From Serratia rhizosphaerae (lineage in GTDB: Bacteria; Pseudomonadota; Gammaproteobacteria; Enterobacterales; Enterobacteriaceae), in the NCBI RefSeq assembly GCF_009817885.1, contig NZ_CP041764.1, positions 3,038,001-3,102,000 on the forward strand: a stretch of DNA of 64,000 nucleotides. The letters are read 5' to 3'. Made by a program: the position numbers and the translations under genes. Below, in pieces: positions 1-6,173 of the stretch. Numbering within the stretch: position 1 is the stretch's first letter; the number at the start of each line of letters is the position of its first letter. The notes beneath the pieces are model-generated. The model worked only from the letters and a program-made list of their open reading frames with translations, did no database searches and was not told the origin of the DNA.

Positions 1-106
1 ACAAAACTTCACCCAGTTTTCCTTATATCTGATAGGCGGCCACTTAACATAAAAGTGCTTATGCATCCCGTAACAGGTGACTAATCCTGACATAGGTTGA
101 CACTTT

Positions 107-301
107 TCAACCTGAAAACGCCCTATGAACTTCATAAGGCATTTTGTATTTCAGCGACAGATGTGGTCGTCGAGTGTTGTAGATTTCCACTGACTCCCTG
201 GCCATTTTTTTGTCTGCACGATGTCTTCCAGTTTGCCGAGCAGGTATTCCGTTTATCTTCTCTACCAACGCATTCTGATAGCAGTCATATCCGTCCGTCA
301 A
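107..301 (-). pseudogene. IS3-family transposase OrfB remnant (C-terminal end)
   Basis: The reading frame begins MTDGYDCYQNALVEKING, which matches the end of the DDE domain of IS3-family OrfB including its glutamate, and ends with the typical YNTRRPHLSLKYK tail before a TGA stop. The stretch between NGI and the MARESVEIYN part is shorter than in intact transposases and poorly conserved, so an internal deletion is likely. Everything upstream of position 301 that should encode the rest of the transposase is missing. Just beyond the stop, around 84-106, the sequence resembles a terminal inverted repeat of this family. The remnant abuts the first structured RNA copy. It cannot encode an active transposase. 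Confidence 0.8.
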
Positions 302-344
302 ATTGACAGCTTTCTGTAGGATCGCTTACCCTAGCCGTGTTGTA

Positions 345-540
345 TCGTCGTCCTCGGACGACCATCCAATGTCTCAGCACTCTGTGAGAGACGCCTTCGG
401 GTGAGTGCCATCCAATGTTTCATGTGATCTGTGAGAAACGCCTTCGGGTGGTCACAATATCCTCGTAGCCTGGAAGAGGATGCCCATGTGGCGGTACCTC
501 CGTTTACCCTTTGAGAACGGAGATCACGACTGTGATGAAG
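345..540 (+). ncRNA. Structured RNA, copy 1 of a duplicated element
   Basis: Five stems can be drawn: GTCGTC/GACGAC around CTCG at 347-362; GCACTC/GAGTGC at 377-408 enclosing a UUCG-loop hairpin; TGTGATC/GGTCACA at 423-456 enclosing the same inner hairpin; CTCCGTT/AACGGAG at 498-522; and ATCAC/GTGAT at 523-536. A second copy at 2641-2838 keeps every stem while the paired bases differ. A TTGACA box at 303-308 lies 38 nt upstream, as it does in copy 2. No open frame of quality runs through it. The strand is inferred from that box. I cannot match it to a named RNA family. Confidence 0.65.
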
Positions 541-995
541 GTTCATTAACGACTCAACCGCGCCAGTCCTGGTACGGTTCCTTTCACCAATGACGTATGT
601 ATTACGTCTTTCAGCGATAAAGCTCGCCATGGCGAGGTTTTATGCTTCAACGTTTTGATTCTTTTATCTTTTACGACGTGTTGCTGACGATGCGACTTTT
701 GAACGCACGTATAAGGCTATTTGGTACATTTGGCCGCTTACGTGAGTCTCATTAGGAGCAGAGGAGCGCGCGTCACTTGTGAAGTGGCGAAGACACTACC
801 AAGTGACGCGCGTAGCGCATAACGTCTCAACCCACGCACGACGTGGCTTTCAACGTTTTACTACCATCTGACCAACACGTACTCCGTGCCAGTACGGTTT
901 TAAACATCCATTAACTTCAACGTAATTACGACGGAAAACACCGTTTTGAACGTTTCACTATCTAAAAGGAGGAAATCGACTCGGTATCGATGGCG
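541..995. other. Gene-free stretch with one strong inverted repeat
   Basis: No credible open frame is present. The one clear structure is a perfect 12-bp inverted repeat, GCGCGTCACTTG at 768-779 and CAAGTGACGCGC at 800-811, whose 20-nt spacer contains a further AGTG/CACT pair. The spacing suits a cruciform or RNA hairpin. It has no U tract after it, so it is not a normal terminator. An AAAAGGAGG sequence lies at 964-972 without a start codon at normal distance. Confidence 0.5.
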
Positions 996-1207
996 ACACT
1001 ACGAACAGTAGTGTGTGGAAGCAGTCTGACGAACGTCAGCCCGGCGTAAGCCGCGAACAGGTCAGAGACCTGGGGAGCTTCGAAATAACTCAACATTTCG
1101 CCGCCCCGATGCACAGATACCAGTCGAGACGCAGGAAGCGCAAAAGTAACCGTGTCGTCGGGGTTGAAATTATCGGGATACAGATCCGTCTGCTTTGTGG
1201 AAAGCAG
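996..1207 (+). promoter_or_regulatory. Highly structured leader of the integrase-domain gene
   Basis: Several tight stems follow one another before the start at 1238: ACACTAC/GTAGTGT (996-1014), CGGC-GUAA-GCCG with a GNRA tetraloop (1042-1053), CAGGTC-AGA-GACCTG (1058-1072), a long-range CCCCG/CGGGG (1104-1108 with 1159-1163), and CTGCTTT/AAAGCAG (1190-1207). A frame does run through the region from 1013, but its codons look unlike a protein and the good ribosome-binding site is at 1225-1233. I read it as an untranslated structured leader. Confidence 0.45.
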
Positions 1208-1237
1208 AGGGGTGTGTATCCCGTGGGAGGAGAAGTT

Positions 1238-2125
1238 ATGTCAAAGCTCAGCAAGCAGTTGGTTACGCTCGCCCGCCAGGGACGAGGGAGTTTTAAAACC
1301 GTCGCAGACCGTTCGAGAATAGCAGAGCGTTTTGCTGAACGCCTTGCGAAATTAAATATCCAAATCCGTGATGTAAAACACGTCAAGACGTCTCATATCG
1401 AAAAATATATTAGTAGCCGTATGGCTGAGGATATATCAAAACGTACACTCCAAAATGAAATGGCAGCGGTCCGTTCGATCATGTCAGTCGCCGGACGGAA
1501 TAAACTCGCTGACCCTTCGCATGATAAGTTGAGTAACCAGGCATTAGGCATCTCAGGGGCAAGTCGCGACGGAACTAAAACGCCACTTCCGGATGATAAG
1601 TTGGCTGCAATTGTTAACTATGCTTTTAAAAAAGACGAGGGCGTGGCAATTGGTGTGCAATTGTCTCGTTACCTGGGTTTGAGAACAGAAGAAACAGTTC
1701 AGTCGGCAAAATCTCTAAAAACCTGGACGCAAGCCATCTTGAATGGTAACGATAGGGTTAAGGTGATTTTTGGGACTAAAGGGGGGCGGGCCCGGGAAAC
1801 AACAGTATTGAATCGCGAGAAGGTCTTGTCCATTTTGGATAAGGCGATAAAGCATTGTGGTGAGAATAGAGGGAAGCTGATTGATAAGCCGTCTCTGCAT
1901 ACCGCGATAGAACGATACAGAAATATCGTACGTGACGCAGGGATGATTGGAAAGGATGCACCCCATAGTTTGCGATATGCCTATGCCAGGGATGCTGTAA
2001 CACATCATGTCAAAAATGGCATGAGCAGAGATGAAGCAAATGCATTGGTCTCGATGGATTTAGGTCATGGGGATGGTCGGGGACGTTATATTCGACAAGT
2101 CTATTTTAAAAATGATATTGAGTAA
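1238..2125 (+). CDS. Integrase-domain protein (tyrosine recombinase fold)
   Basis: The product is 295 residues and resembles the integrase-domain proteins common on plasmids and ICEs. Catalytic-type residues of tyrosine recombinases can be placed: Arg149 in GLRTEE, His243 and Arg246 in HSLRYAY, His277 in DLGHGDGRG, and a terminal Tyr at 284 or 289. The N-terminal part (about 1-110) looks like a SAM-like core-binding domain. I chose ATG 1238 because GGGAGGAGAAG sits just before it; a longer frame from 1013 would run through a structured leader. It is flanked by two copies of a structured RNA. It is not the element's main integrase, which lies beside the tRNA; a role in resolution or cassette recombination is only inferred. 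Confidence 0.8.
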   Translation: MSKLSKQLVTLARQGRGSFKTVADRSRIAERFAERLAKLNIQIRDVKHVKTSHIEKYISSRMAEDISKRTLQNEMAAVRSIMSVAGRNKLADPSHDKLSNQALGISGASRDGTKTPLPDDKLAAIVNYAFKKDEGVAIGVQLSRYLGLRTEETVQSAKSLKTWTQAILNGNDRVKVIFGTKGGRARETTVLNREKVLSILDKAIKHCGENRGKLIDKPSLHTAIERYRNIVRDAGMIGKDAPHSLRYAYARDAVTHHVKNGMSRDEANALVSMDLGHGDGRGRYIRQVYFKNDIE

Positions 2126-2137
2126 GTAGTGTTAAGC

Positions 2138-2164
2138 GGTCGCAGCTCACACAGGGCTGCGACC
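2138..2164. terminator. Hairpin after the integrase-domain gene
   Basis: GGTCGCAG and CTGCGACC form a perfect 8-bp stem 12 nt after the stop codon. There is no U tract on the + strand; an A-run follows, giving a U tract only for leftward transcription. It could be a terminator for the minus strand or a processing site. Confidence 0.35.
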
Positions 2165-2258
2165 TCCAAAAAATTATTTAAAACCTACGTTTTATATTGG
2201 TCAAGATGTGATTTTGGATTATAATTTTATTTGTTTGTGATTGTTTTGGGGGGGGCGT

Positions 2259-2417
2259 ATGCTCATTTTCATATCGTACATTTTATTCTTGGTAGGTTCG
2301 GTTGTCTTACCATACAAAAAACTATTCTCATATGTAAGTGGGTTTCCCAATGTTAGGATCATTGCCACTGGTTTGATTCTAATATTCCTGCCTTTCCAGA
2401 AGATAAATAGACAATGA
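2259..2417 (+). CDS. Possible 52-residue membrane protein
   Basis: A short frame starts at ATG 2259 after a run of eight G residues that could serve as a ribosome-binding site. It encodes two hydrophobic stretches, an N-terminal one (about residues 2-19) and a second near residues 34-46, separated by a short segment with two lysines, and ends in a polar KINRQ tail. The composition is that of a small membrane protein. No homologue is recognised. The surrounding 480 bp are AT-rich and otherwise empty, so a chance frame is possible. Confidence 0.3.
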   Translation: MLIFISYILFLVGSVVLPYKKLFSYVSGFPNVRIIATGLILIFLPFQKINRQ

Positions 2418-2598
2418 TGCTTTATTCCTTGCGATACGGAAACTAATTGATAATGAGCTTGTATCCGGTTTTCTGCTGCAGTATATGAAGGTGTCCATCA
2501 TAGATATTGCACCTGCGCATTTTTGCAATATCACCACGACTATACATAGCCAAAGTATGCCGATGCTGTAAGAGTGTCAATATATCGTTTCTCTGGGG

Positions 2599-2604
2599 TT
2601 GACA
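2599..2604 (+). promoter_or_regulatory. Candidate -35 box of structured RNA copy 2
   Basis: A consensus TTGACA lies 37 nt before the first stem of copy 2, and an identical box (303-308) lies 38 nt before copy 1. The -10 regions at the right spacing (GAAAAT and TTACCC) are poor, so the promoter call rests on the conserved spacing. Confidence 0.4.
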
Positions 2605-2640
2605 CATCTAAGGTTTGCTCTGAAAATGAACAGGCTTACT

Positions 2641-2838
2641 TGTTGTCTTCGGACAACCAGCCAATGCTTCAGCACTCTGTGAGAAGCGCCTTCGGGTGAG
2701 TGCCAACCAAAGTTTCAGCGGTCTGTGAGAAACGCCTTCGGGTGACTGCAAATAGCCTCGTAGCCTGAAAGAGGAAGCCCCCAGTGGCGGTAACCCTGTT
2801 TAACCTTTGAGAACAGGGATCACTTAACGGTGATGAAG
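2641..2838 (+). ncRNA. Structured RNA, copy 2 of a duplicated element
   Basis: The copy keeps the architecture of 345-540: GTTGTC-UUCG-GACAAC (2642-2657), GCACTC/GAGTGC (2672-2703), GCGGTC/GACTGC (2718-2749), CCCTGTT/AACAGGG (2794-2818) and ATCAC/GTGAT (2819-2834). Stems 1, 3 and 4 differ in sequence from copy 1 but remain paired, which supports selection on structure. Both internal hairpins carry the segment CTGTGAGAA followed by CGCC-UUCG-GGUG. It ends about 100 nt before the next gene, so it could be a free RNA or the 5' part of that gene's leader. Confidence 0.65.
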
Positions 2839-2883
2839 GTCATGACTGATGTACTGACGATTGCGATTACCGCAGTCCAATCC

Positions 2884-2938
2884 CCCGGGGAGATACCTTC
2901 CCCTCGGGCTGGTGTTTCCCCATTACAGGAGATACACC
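2884..2938 (+). promoter_or_regulatory. Two-hairpin translational leader A
   Basis: Hairpin 1 is CCCGGGGA/TCCCC-T-CGGG at 2884-2908 with one bulge. Hairpin 2 pairs GGTGT (2911-2915) with ACACC (2934-2938), directly abutting the ATG, and TCC with GGA of the ribosome-binding site. Confidence 0.5.
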
Positions 2939-3277
2939 ATGTCTGTTTTTACTTCTTCAGTTGTTCCTGATTTCTTCTCAACCCTGCACCGTGTCAAATC
3001 GGCTGTACAGCGAATACCTTTTCGCATGACGCCGCCGCGTTTTACTGACTGGTACGTCAATGCAGCAGGTAATTTTGCCGTTCGCGCGCATGTTATCTGC
3101 AGTGATGATGGTTCGGTCAGCGCGTTACTGACGCTGCGCAAAGGTTGGTACAAAGGAGAATATACCTACGCAAGCACCCATGTTGTGCTGCCTTGCAAAC
3201 ATACCGAGCGCAGAAAAGCCTACCGACTCGCCTGTCAGCAGGCCGAGCATTTGGCCAGACTGCGTTACCGTTTTTAA
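2939..3277 (+). CDS. Unknown ICE accessory protein, 112 residues
   Basis: The product starts MSVFTSSVVPDFFS and ends in a basic helix-like tail with RRKAYRLACQQAEHLARLRYRF-type composition. I do not recognise a family. It is soluble in appearance, with no signal peptide or membrane segment, and rich in arginine and aromatic residues. ATG 2939 was chosen over an upstream in-frame start at 2861 because AGGAG lies at the right distance and because the upstream part forms the two-hairpin leader. It is the first gene after structured RNA copy 2 and the first of the eight genes that share this leader type, so it may be controlled with them. Confidence 0.65.
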   Translation: MSVFTSSVVPDFFSTLHRVKSAVQRIPFRMTPPRFTDWYVNAAGNFAVRAHVICSDDGSVSALLTLRKGWYKGEYTYASTHVVLPCKHTERRKAYRLACQQAEHLARLRYRF

Positions 3278-3300
3278 AGCGGTCGCTTTAACACCCTACA

Positions 3301-3358
3301 CCCTGACGGGATTTACTCCCGTTCAGGGGGTAAGTCCATATTATAAGAGGATTTACCG
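3301..3358 (+). promoter_or_regulatory. Two-hairpin translational leader B
   Basis: Hairpin 1 is CCTGACGGG/CCCGTTCAGG (3302-3327, one bulge). Hairpin 2 pairs GGTAAGTCC (3329-3337) with GGATTTACC (3349-3357): nine pairs including one G-U, burying the ribosome-binding site next to ATG 3359. Confidence 0.6.
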
Positions 3359-3739
3359 ATGAATACGCAAATTAACTTCCGCACGAATGTTTTCGACCTC
3401 AAGACGTCACAGGACGTGCTTTTCTACCTTTGCGCGATTGAAAGCGAGCTCTATACCGCAAGAGCCTATCAACGACTCGGACTCTGCCAGCAGCGGGAAG
3501 CGCCTTGTGAGCTGACCGACTTGGAAAACATCGTTGTCAGTGTCGGTGAGGCTTTTGGTTTTTTCCTCTACTTTCTGCAGAGGGATGTTTTGCCGACGTT
3601 GTCTGAAGCTGGCCGGGAAGTATTGAGCAACCTGGACCGTCTTGGCAACGACGCCGGCAAAGACGCGTGGGCGTGGAGCATGTCCAACGGCAAGGTTAAC
3701 GGTGAAGCCGATGAAGCCATTGCGGCGCTCGGCTTCTGA
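3359..3739 (+). CDS. Unknown ICE accessory protein, paralogue 1 of a tandem pair
   Basis: The 126-residue product is mostly helical in appearance and aligns along its length with the next protein. Shared features are a FDLKTSQDVLFYLCAIESEL segment matching YLKTPLDMLRYLCMLESEL, then a RAY/FxRLG motif, then a FGFFLYFLQRD segment matching FGYFLFALQRN, and a C-terminal EADEAIAAL matching ESDEVIAAF. No signal peptide or transmembrane segment is clear. I do not recognise a functional family. ATG 3359 follows AGAGGA and lies one base after a stem that hides that site. The pair probably arose by tandem duplication; small helical proteins encoded as neighbours may form heteromers, but nothing here shows it. 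Confidence 0.7.
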   Translation: MNTQINFRTNVFDLKTSQDVLFYLCAIESELYTARAYQRLGLCQQREAPCELTDLENIVVSVGEAFGFFLYFLQRDVLPTLSEAGREVLSNLDRLGNDAGKDAWAWSMSNGKVNGEADEAIAALGF

Positions 3740-3806
3740 GTTTGAAAACAATGACATTGCGACGACGATACAGTTGTCGGCGCTCAACCCTGTCGGGGAT
3801 TTATCC

Positions 3807-4175
3807 ATGAATACCACTATCGATTATCTGAAAACCCCTCTCGATATGCTGCGCTATCTGTGCATGCTCGAAAGCGAGCTGATGAGCGCGCGAGCGTTCC
3901 ATCGGCTTGGTTTTGACGTGGAGCGCGATTCGGCAAGCGGTATGACGCTCGTCGAGGTTGCGGTTCATAGTGCCGGCTTTGCGTTTGGGTATTTCCTGTT
4001 TGCTCTGCAGAGGAACGGCTTACCCTCACTTTCCGAAACCGGAAAGGGTGTGATGAATGCCCTGGACAAAATAGGGAAGGAAGTTAACGCATCTGTCTGG
4101 GAACGCGCCGTCAATGAGGGAAAACGTGACAGAGAATCTGACGAAGTGATTGCTGCTTTCAATACAGAGTATTGA
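3807..4175 (+). CDS. Unknown ICE accessory protein, paralogue 2 of a tandem pair
   Basis: The 122-residue product begins MNTTIDYLKTPLDMLRYLC and is homologous to the preceding protein. The frame is open from 3642, but the alignment with the paralogue begins at the methionine encoded at 3807, 67 bp after the preceding stop. The upstream sequence TGTCGGGGATTTATCC resembles the 3' part of the leaders of neighbouring genes (compare 4254-4296), but the full two-hairpin unit is absent, suggesting that this copy relies on translation or transcription from paralogue 1. Function unknown. Confidence 0.65.
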   Translation: MNTTIDYLKTPLDMLRYLCMLESELMSARAFHRLGFDVERDSASGMTLVEVAVHSAGFAFGYFLFALQRNGLPSLSETGKGVMNALDKIGKEVNASVWERAVNEGKRDRESDEVIAAFNTEY

Positions 4176-4231
4176 AGCGCAGTGGTTCAATCGAATAACC
4201 AACACGGCTCCTGAGGGAGTCAGCAGTACAC

Positions 4232-4296
4232 CCTGACGGGATTTATTCCCGTCCGGGGGATAAATCCCCCCATTTTTTGTATCTGGAGGATTTATC
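4232..4296 (+). promoter_or_regulatory. Two-hairpin translational leader C
   Basis: Hairpin 1 is CCTGACGGG/CCCGTCCGG (4232-4256, one mismatch). Hairpin 2 is a perfect 9-bp repeat, GATAAATCC (4259-4267) with GGATTTATC (4288-4296). The second arm overlaps the GGAGGA site and touches the GTG start at 4297. Confidence 0.65.
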
Positions 4297-4845
4297 GTGA
4301 GTACTACCGTGTATTTTGACGCACCACCGTCCCAGGACGCGTGGATTGATTTTACCCTGGCGGTGACCGAGATGTTTTGGTTGTTGCCGGCATCCGCCAG
4401 ACCTGCAGGTATTGATGCGGCGGGGCAGCTGTTTGCCGGCTGCGCATTTGCAGGTGCTGGTATCCGTCTGTCGTCATGGCCGGCCGATAACCTGCCCGTG
4501 CAGGAGATTGTCCCGGGGAACGAGGCGTCGGATTTCTTTAACCGCCTGGTACTCATCCTGATACACAATCTGTGTCCTGGATGCGTGCGCATTGAGCGGG
4601 AGCTGTCCAGCCAATCAGGCTGGGAGCAACCGCTGCTATGGCTGCGTCATCATCTGCAGCGTCCGGCGCTTTCTGCACCGGGAGATGTTGACGCCGCAGC
4701 GATGGGGGATAGCTCGATCCGTTTGCACCTTGAACGGTATCGAGACAGTTTGTGCAATGCCGAGATCCCGTACCACTGGCGCGTTATTACGTGGATGGAT
4801 GAGGTGTTGTCCCAACGCAGAAAGTTGACTCAACGCGTCGCCTGA
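4297..4845 (+). CDS. Unknown ICE accessory protein, 182 residues, GTG start
   Basis: The product begins MSTTVYFDAPPSQDAWIDF and has no recognised domain. It contains four cysteines, a Trp-rich middle (GWEQPLLWLRHHLQ) and a basic C-terminus (SQRRKLTQRVA). No signal peptide or transmembrane helix is evident. GTG 4297 is supported by the strong GGAGGA eight bases upstream, which is itself locked in a perfect 9-bp inverted repeat. The gene stands alone between leaders C and D. Function cannot be inferred. Confidence 0.65.
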   Translation: MSTTVYFDAPPSQDAWIDFTLAVTEMFWLLPASARPAGIDAAGQLFAGCAFAGAGIRLSSWPADNLPVQEIVPGNEASDFFNRLVLILIHNLCPGCVRIERELSSQSGWEQPLLWLRHHLQRPALSAPGDVDAAAMGDSSIRLHLERYRDSLCNAEIPYHWRVITWMDEVLSQRRKLTQRVA

Positions 4846-4861
4846 TTGAGGCGCGCACTTA

Positions 4862-4917
4862 CCCGGCAGGGCCTCCCTGCAGGGGAGCTCCTGTCTGTTT
4901 ATCGAGAGGAGTGACCC
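4862..4917 (+). promoter_or_regulatory. Two-hairpin translational leader D
   Basis: Hairpin 1 is CCCGGCAGGG/CCCTGCAGGG with one mismatch and a 3-nt loop (4862-4884). Hairpin 2 pairs CTCCT (4888-4892) with the AGGAG ribosome-binding site (4907-4911), extended by GGG with the CCC directly before ATG. Confidence 0.55.
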
Positions 4918-5403
4918 ATGGGGCTTGATATTAACTTTTTCCATCAGCGTAAAGCTGACTATCCGATGTTGCCGGTAAACGGCGACTGGACACCCGTTGG
5001 TGACTGGGTGCCGTGTTCACCAGCGTGGCTGGAGGACGGCGGTGATTGCGCGCAGGCGCCACGAATATACAACCATAAAACATGTAACCACTACCATCCG
5101 CCGCTGCTGGTTAACACCTGTCATTTTCGTGGGTTTACTGCGTTGATGCACTGGGTGGCCAACAGTGTCGGGGACGTCAAAAGCGGTGAGCTGATGGCGT
5201 TCGACCGCAACGACGTCCAGATGCTGCAGATGCTGTTGTCACGATTGAATGAAGCGAACTGCCATGAGGAGCTCCCTTCAGAATGCCGCGACTACGGCGA
5301 TGTCTACTGGATGCTGGTCGACTCACTGAAAACGTACGTTAACAGCGTACTGACCGGCTTCGATTTTAGCCGGCATCACCTTTACTTCCGGGCATCGTGG
5401 TAA
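4918..5403 (+). CDS. Unknown ICE accessory protein, 161 residues
   Basis: The product starts MGLDINFFHQRK, which recalls the MGLDMYL opening of small phage and plasmid proteins of unknown function, but the resemblance is limited to the N-terminus. It has conserved-looking His/Cys clusters (HKTCNHYHPP, NTCHF, NCHEELPSEC) that could bind a metal; this is inference. The segment GDVKSGELMAFDRNDVQML looks like a soluble helical region. The ATG follows GAGAGGAGTGACCC. The gene lies between leaders D and E and has its own leader, so it may be translated independently of its neighbours. Confidence 0.65.
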   Translation: MGLDINFFHQRKADYPMLPVNGDWTPVGDWVPCSPAWLEDGGDCAQAPRIYNHKTCNHYHPPLLVNTCHFRGFTALMHWVANSVGDVKSGELMAFDRNDVQMLQMLLSRLNEANCHEELPSECRDYGDVYWMLVDSLKTYVNSVLTGFDFSRHHLYFRASW

Positions 5404-5434
5404 CACCACCGCGCTGGCCATAACGTTTTATTTC

Positions 5435-5490
5435 CCTGGAGGGGCTTTCCCTCCGGGGGAAGTCGTCTCCGCTTTTTAAGGAGACTTAGC
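5435..5490 (+). promoter_or_regulatory. Two-hairpin translational leader E
   Basis: Hairpin 1 is CCTGGAGGG/CCCTCCGGG (5435-5457, nine pairs with one G-U). Hairpin 2 pairs GTCTCC (5465-5470) with GGAGAC (5480-5485), so the ribosome-binding site of the ATG at 5491 lies inside the stem. Confidence 0.6.
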
Positions 5491-6093
5491 ATGTTGCACT
5501 TTGACCCTGAGGCATTGCGCCTGGTCGTTGCCGAAGTTAAGGCCAATCAGTGCGAACTGGTGCTGGCCAAAGACGACGGCGTTTACCTGATATCAGCAGT
5601 GGCCGAACGTGGCGATACGGGCCGCGTGAAGCACATAGCGTATGCCGATGGCTGTCATCCGGAAAAGGATGACGCCTGGTACGAAACCTCCCGCGTGTTG
5701 GTGGGAGGCGACGACTTTTGTGAGCATCTGCAGCTGACCGACGAAAGCATAGAACGAATACTTTCAGACGGCTTTGAGCTCTGGATACACGTGCTGCACG
5801 ACCAGATCCATGTGCATGAGTCACTCATCACCTGGGTGCCGGTGGCCGAGTACCGTCATATCATTAACCGCATGCAGCGCCTGGCTCATGTCCATTACCG
5901 GGCATGCGTGGGCAACGCGGAGTACAAACGATGGCGCGTCAGCGCCATCGACCTGCTGGCGATCGCCAGTCATACCGACGCTAAACGGGCGAAACCGGAC
6001 GACAGGGAGGAATTTCTCTCTATGTTCGAACGTCTGTATCACCTGGCCGACACGGTTAATGCGGAAGGGGCGATCCGTTTCCCTGCACGTTAA
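5491..6093 (+). CDS. Unknown ICE accessory protein, 200 residues
   Basis: The product begins MLHFDPEALRLVVAEVKANQ and appears soluble and acidic in its first half, with a more basic helical second half. No known motif is seen. ATG 5491 is placed six bases after an AAGGAGAC sequence. It is followed by leader F, and like its neighbours it is probably an accessory function of the element rather than part of the transfer machinery. A role in the entry phase of conjugation, as for the next gene, is possible but not shown. Confidence 0.65.
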   Translation: MLHFDPEALRLVVAEVKANQCELVLAKDDGVYLISAVAERGDTGRVKHIAYADGCHPEKDDAWYETSRVLVGGDDFCEHLQLTDESIERILSDGFELWIHVLHDQIHVHESLITWVPVAEYRHIINRMQRLAHVHYRACVGNAEYKRWRVSAIDLLAIASHTDAKRAKPDDREEFLSMFERLYHLADTVNAEGAIRFPAR

Positions 6094-6112
6094 TCGTTAA
6101 CCCATTCTTTGT

Positions 6113-6173
6113 CCCCTGGGGCGTATTCTTCGCCGCCAGGGGAGGAGTGTGCCTTATTACTGAGGAGCCTCCC
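6113..6173 (+). promoter_or_regulatory. Leader F with mutually exclusive hairpins
   Basis: Hairpin 1 is CCCCTGG plus GGCG with CGCC plus CCAGGGG (6113-6142). A competing stem pairs GGGAGG (6140-6145) with CCTCCC (6168-6173), directly before ATG 6174. The two share bases 6140-6142 and cannot both form completely. Confidence 0.55.

Noticed and set aside
331..630. A 99-codon minus-strand frame rich in arginine
   Set aside because: It lies across structured RNA copy 1, has no ribosome-binding site or known motif, and the same frame is not kept in copy 2.
1013..1237. N-terminal extension of the integrase-domain protein
   Set aside because: The region is made of tight hairpins, the composition is unlike the rest of the protein, and a clear ribosome-binding site precedes ATG 1238.
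345..2838. CRISPR array or simple direct repeat
   Set aside because: There are only two long copies with diverged but paired arms; no short regularly spaced repeats with unique spacers are present.
3180..3362. A 60-codon + strand frame across leader B
   Set aside because: It overlaps the end of the preceding gene out of frame and runs through both hairpins.
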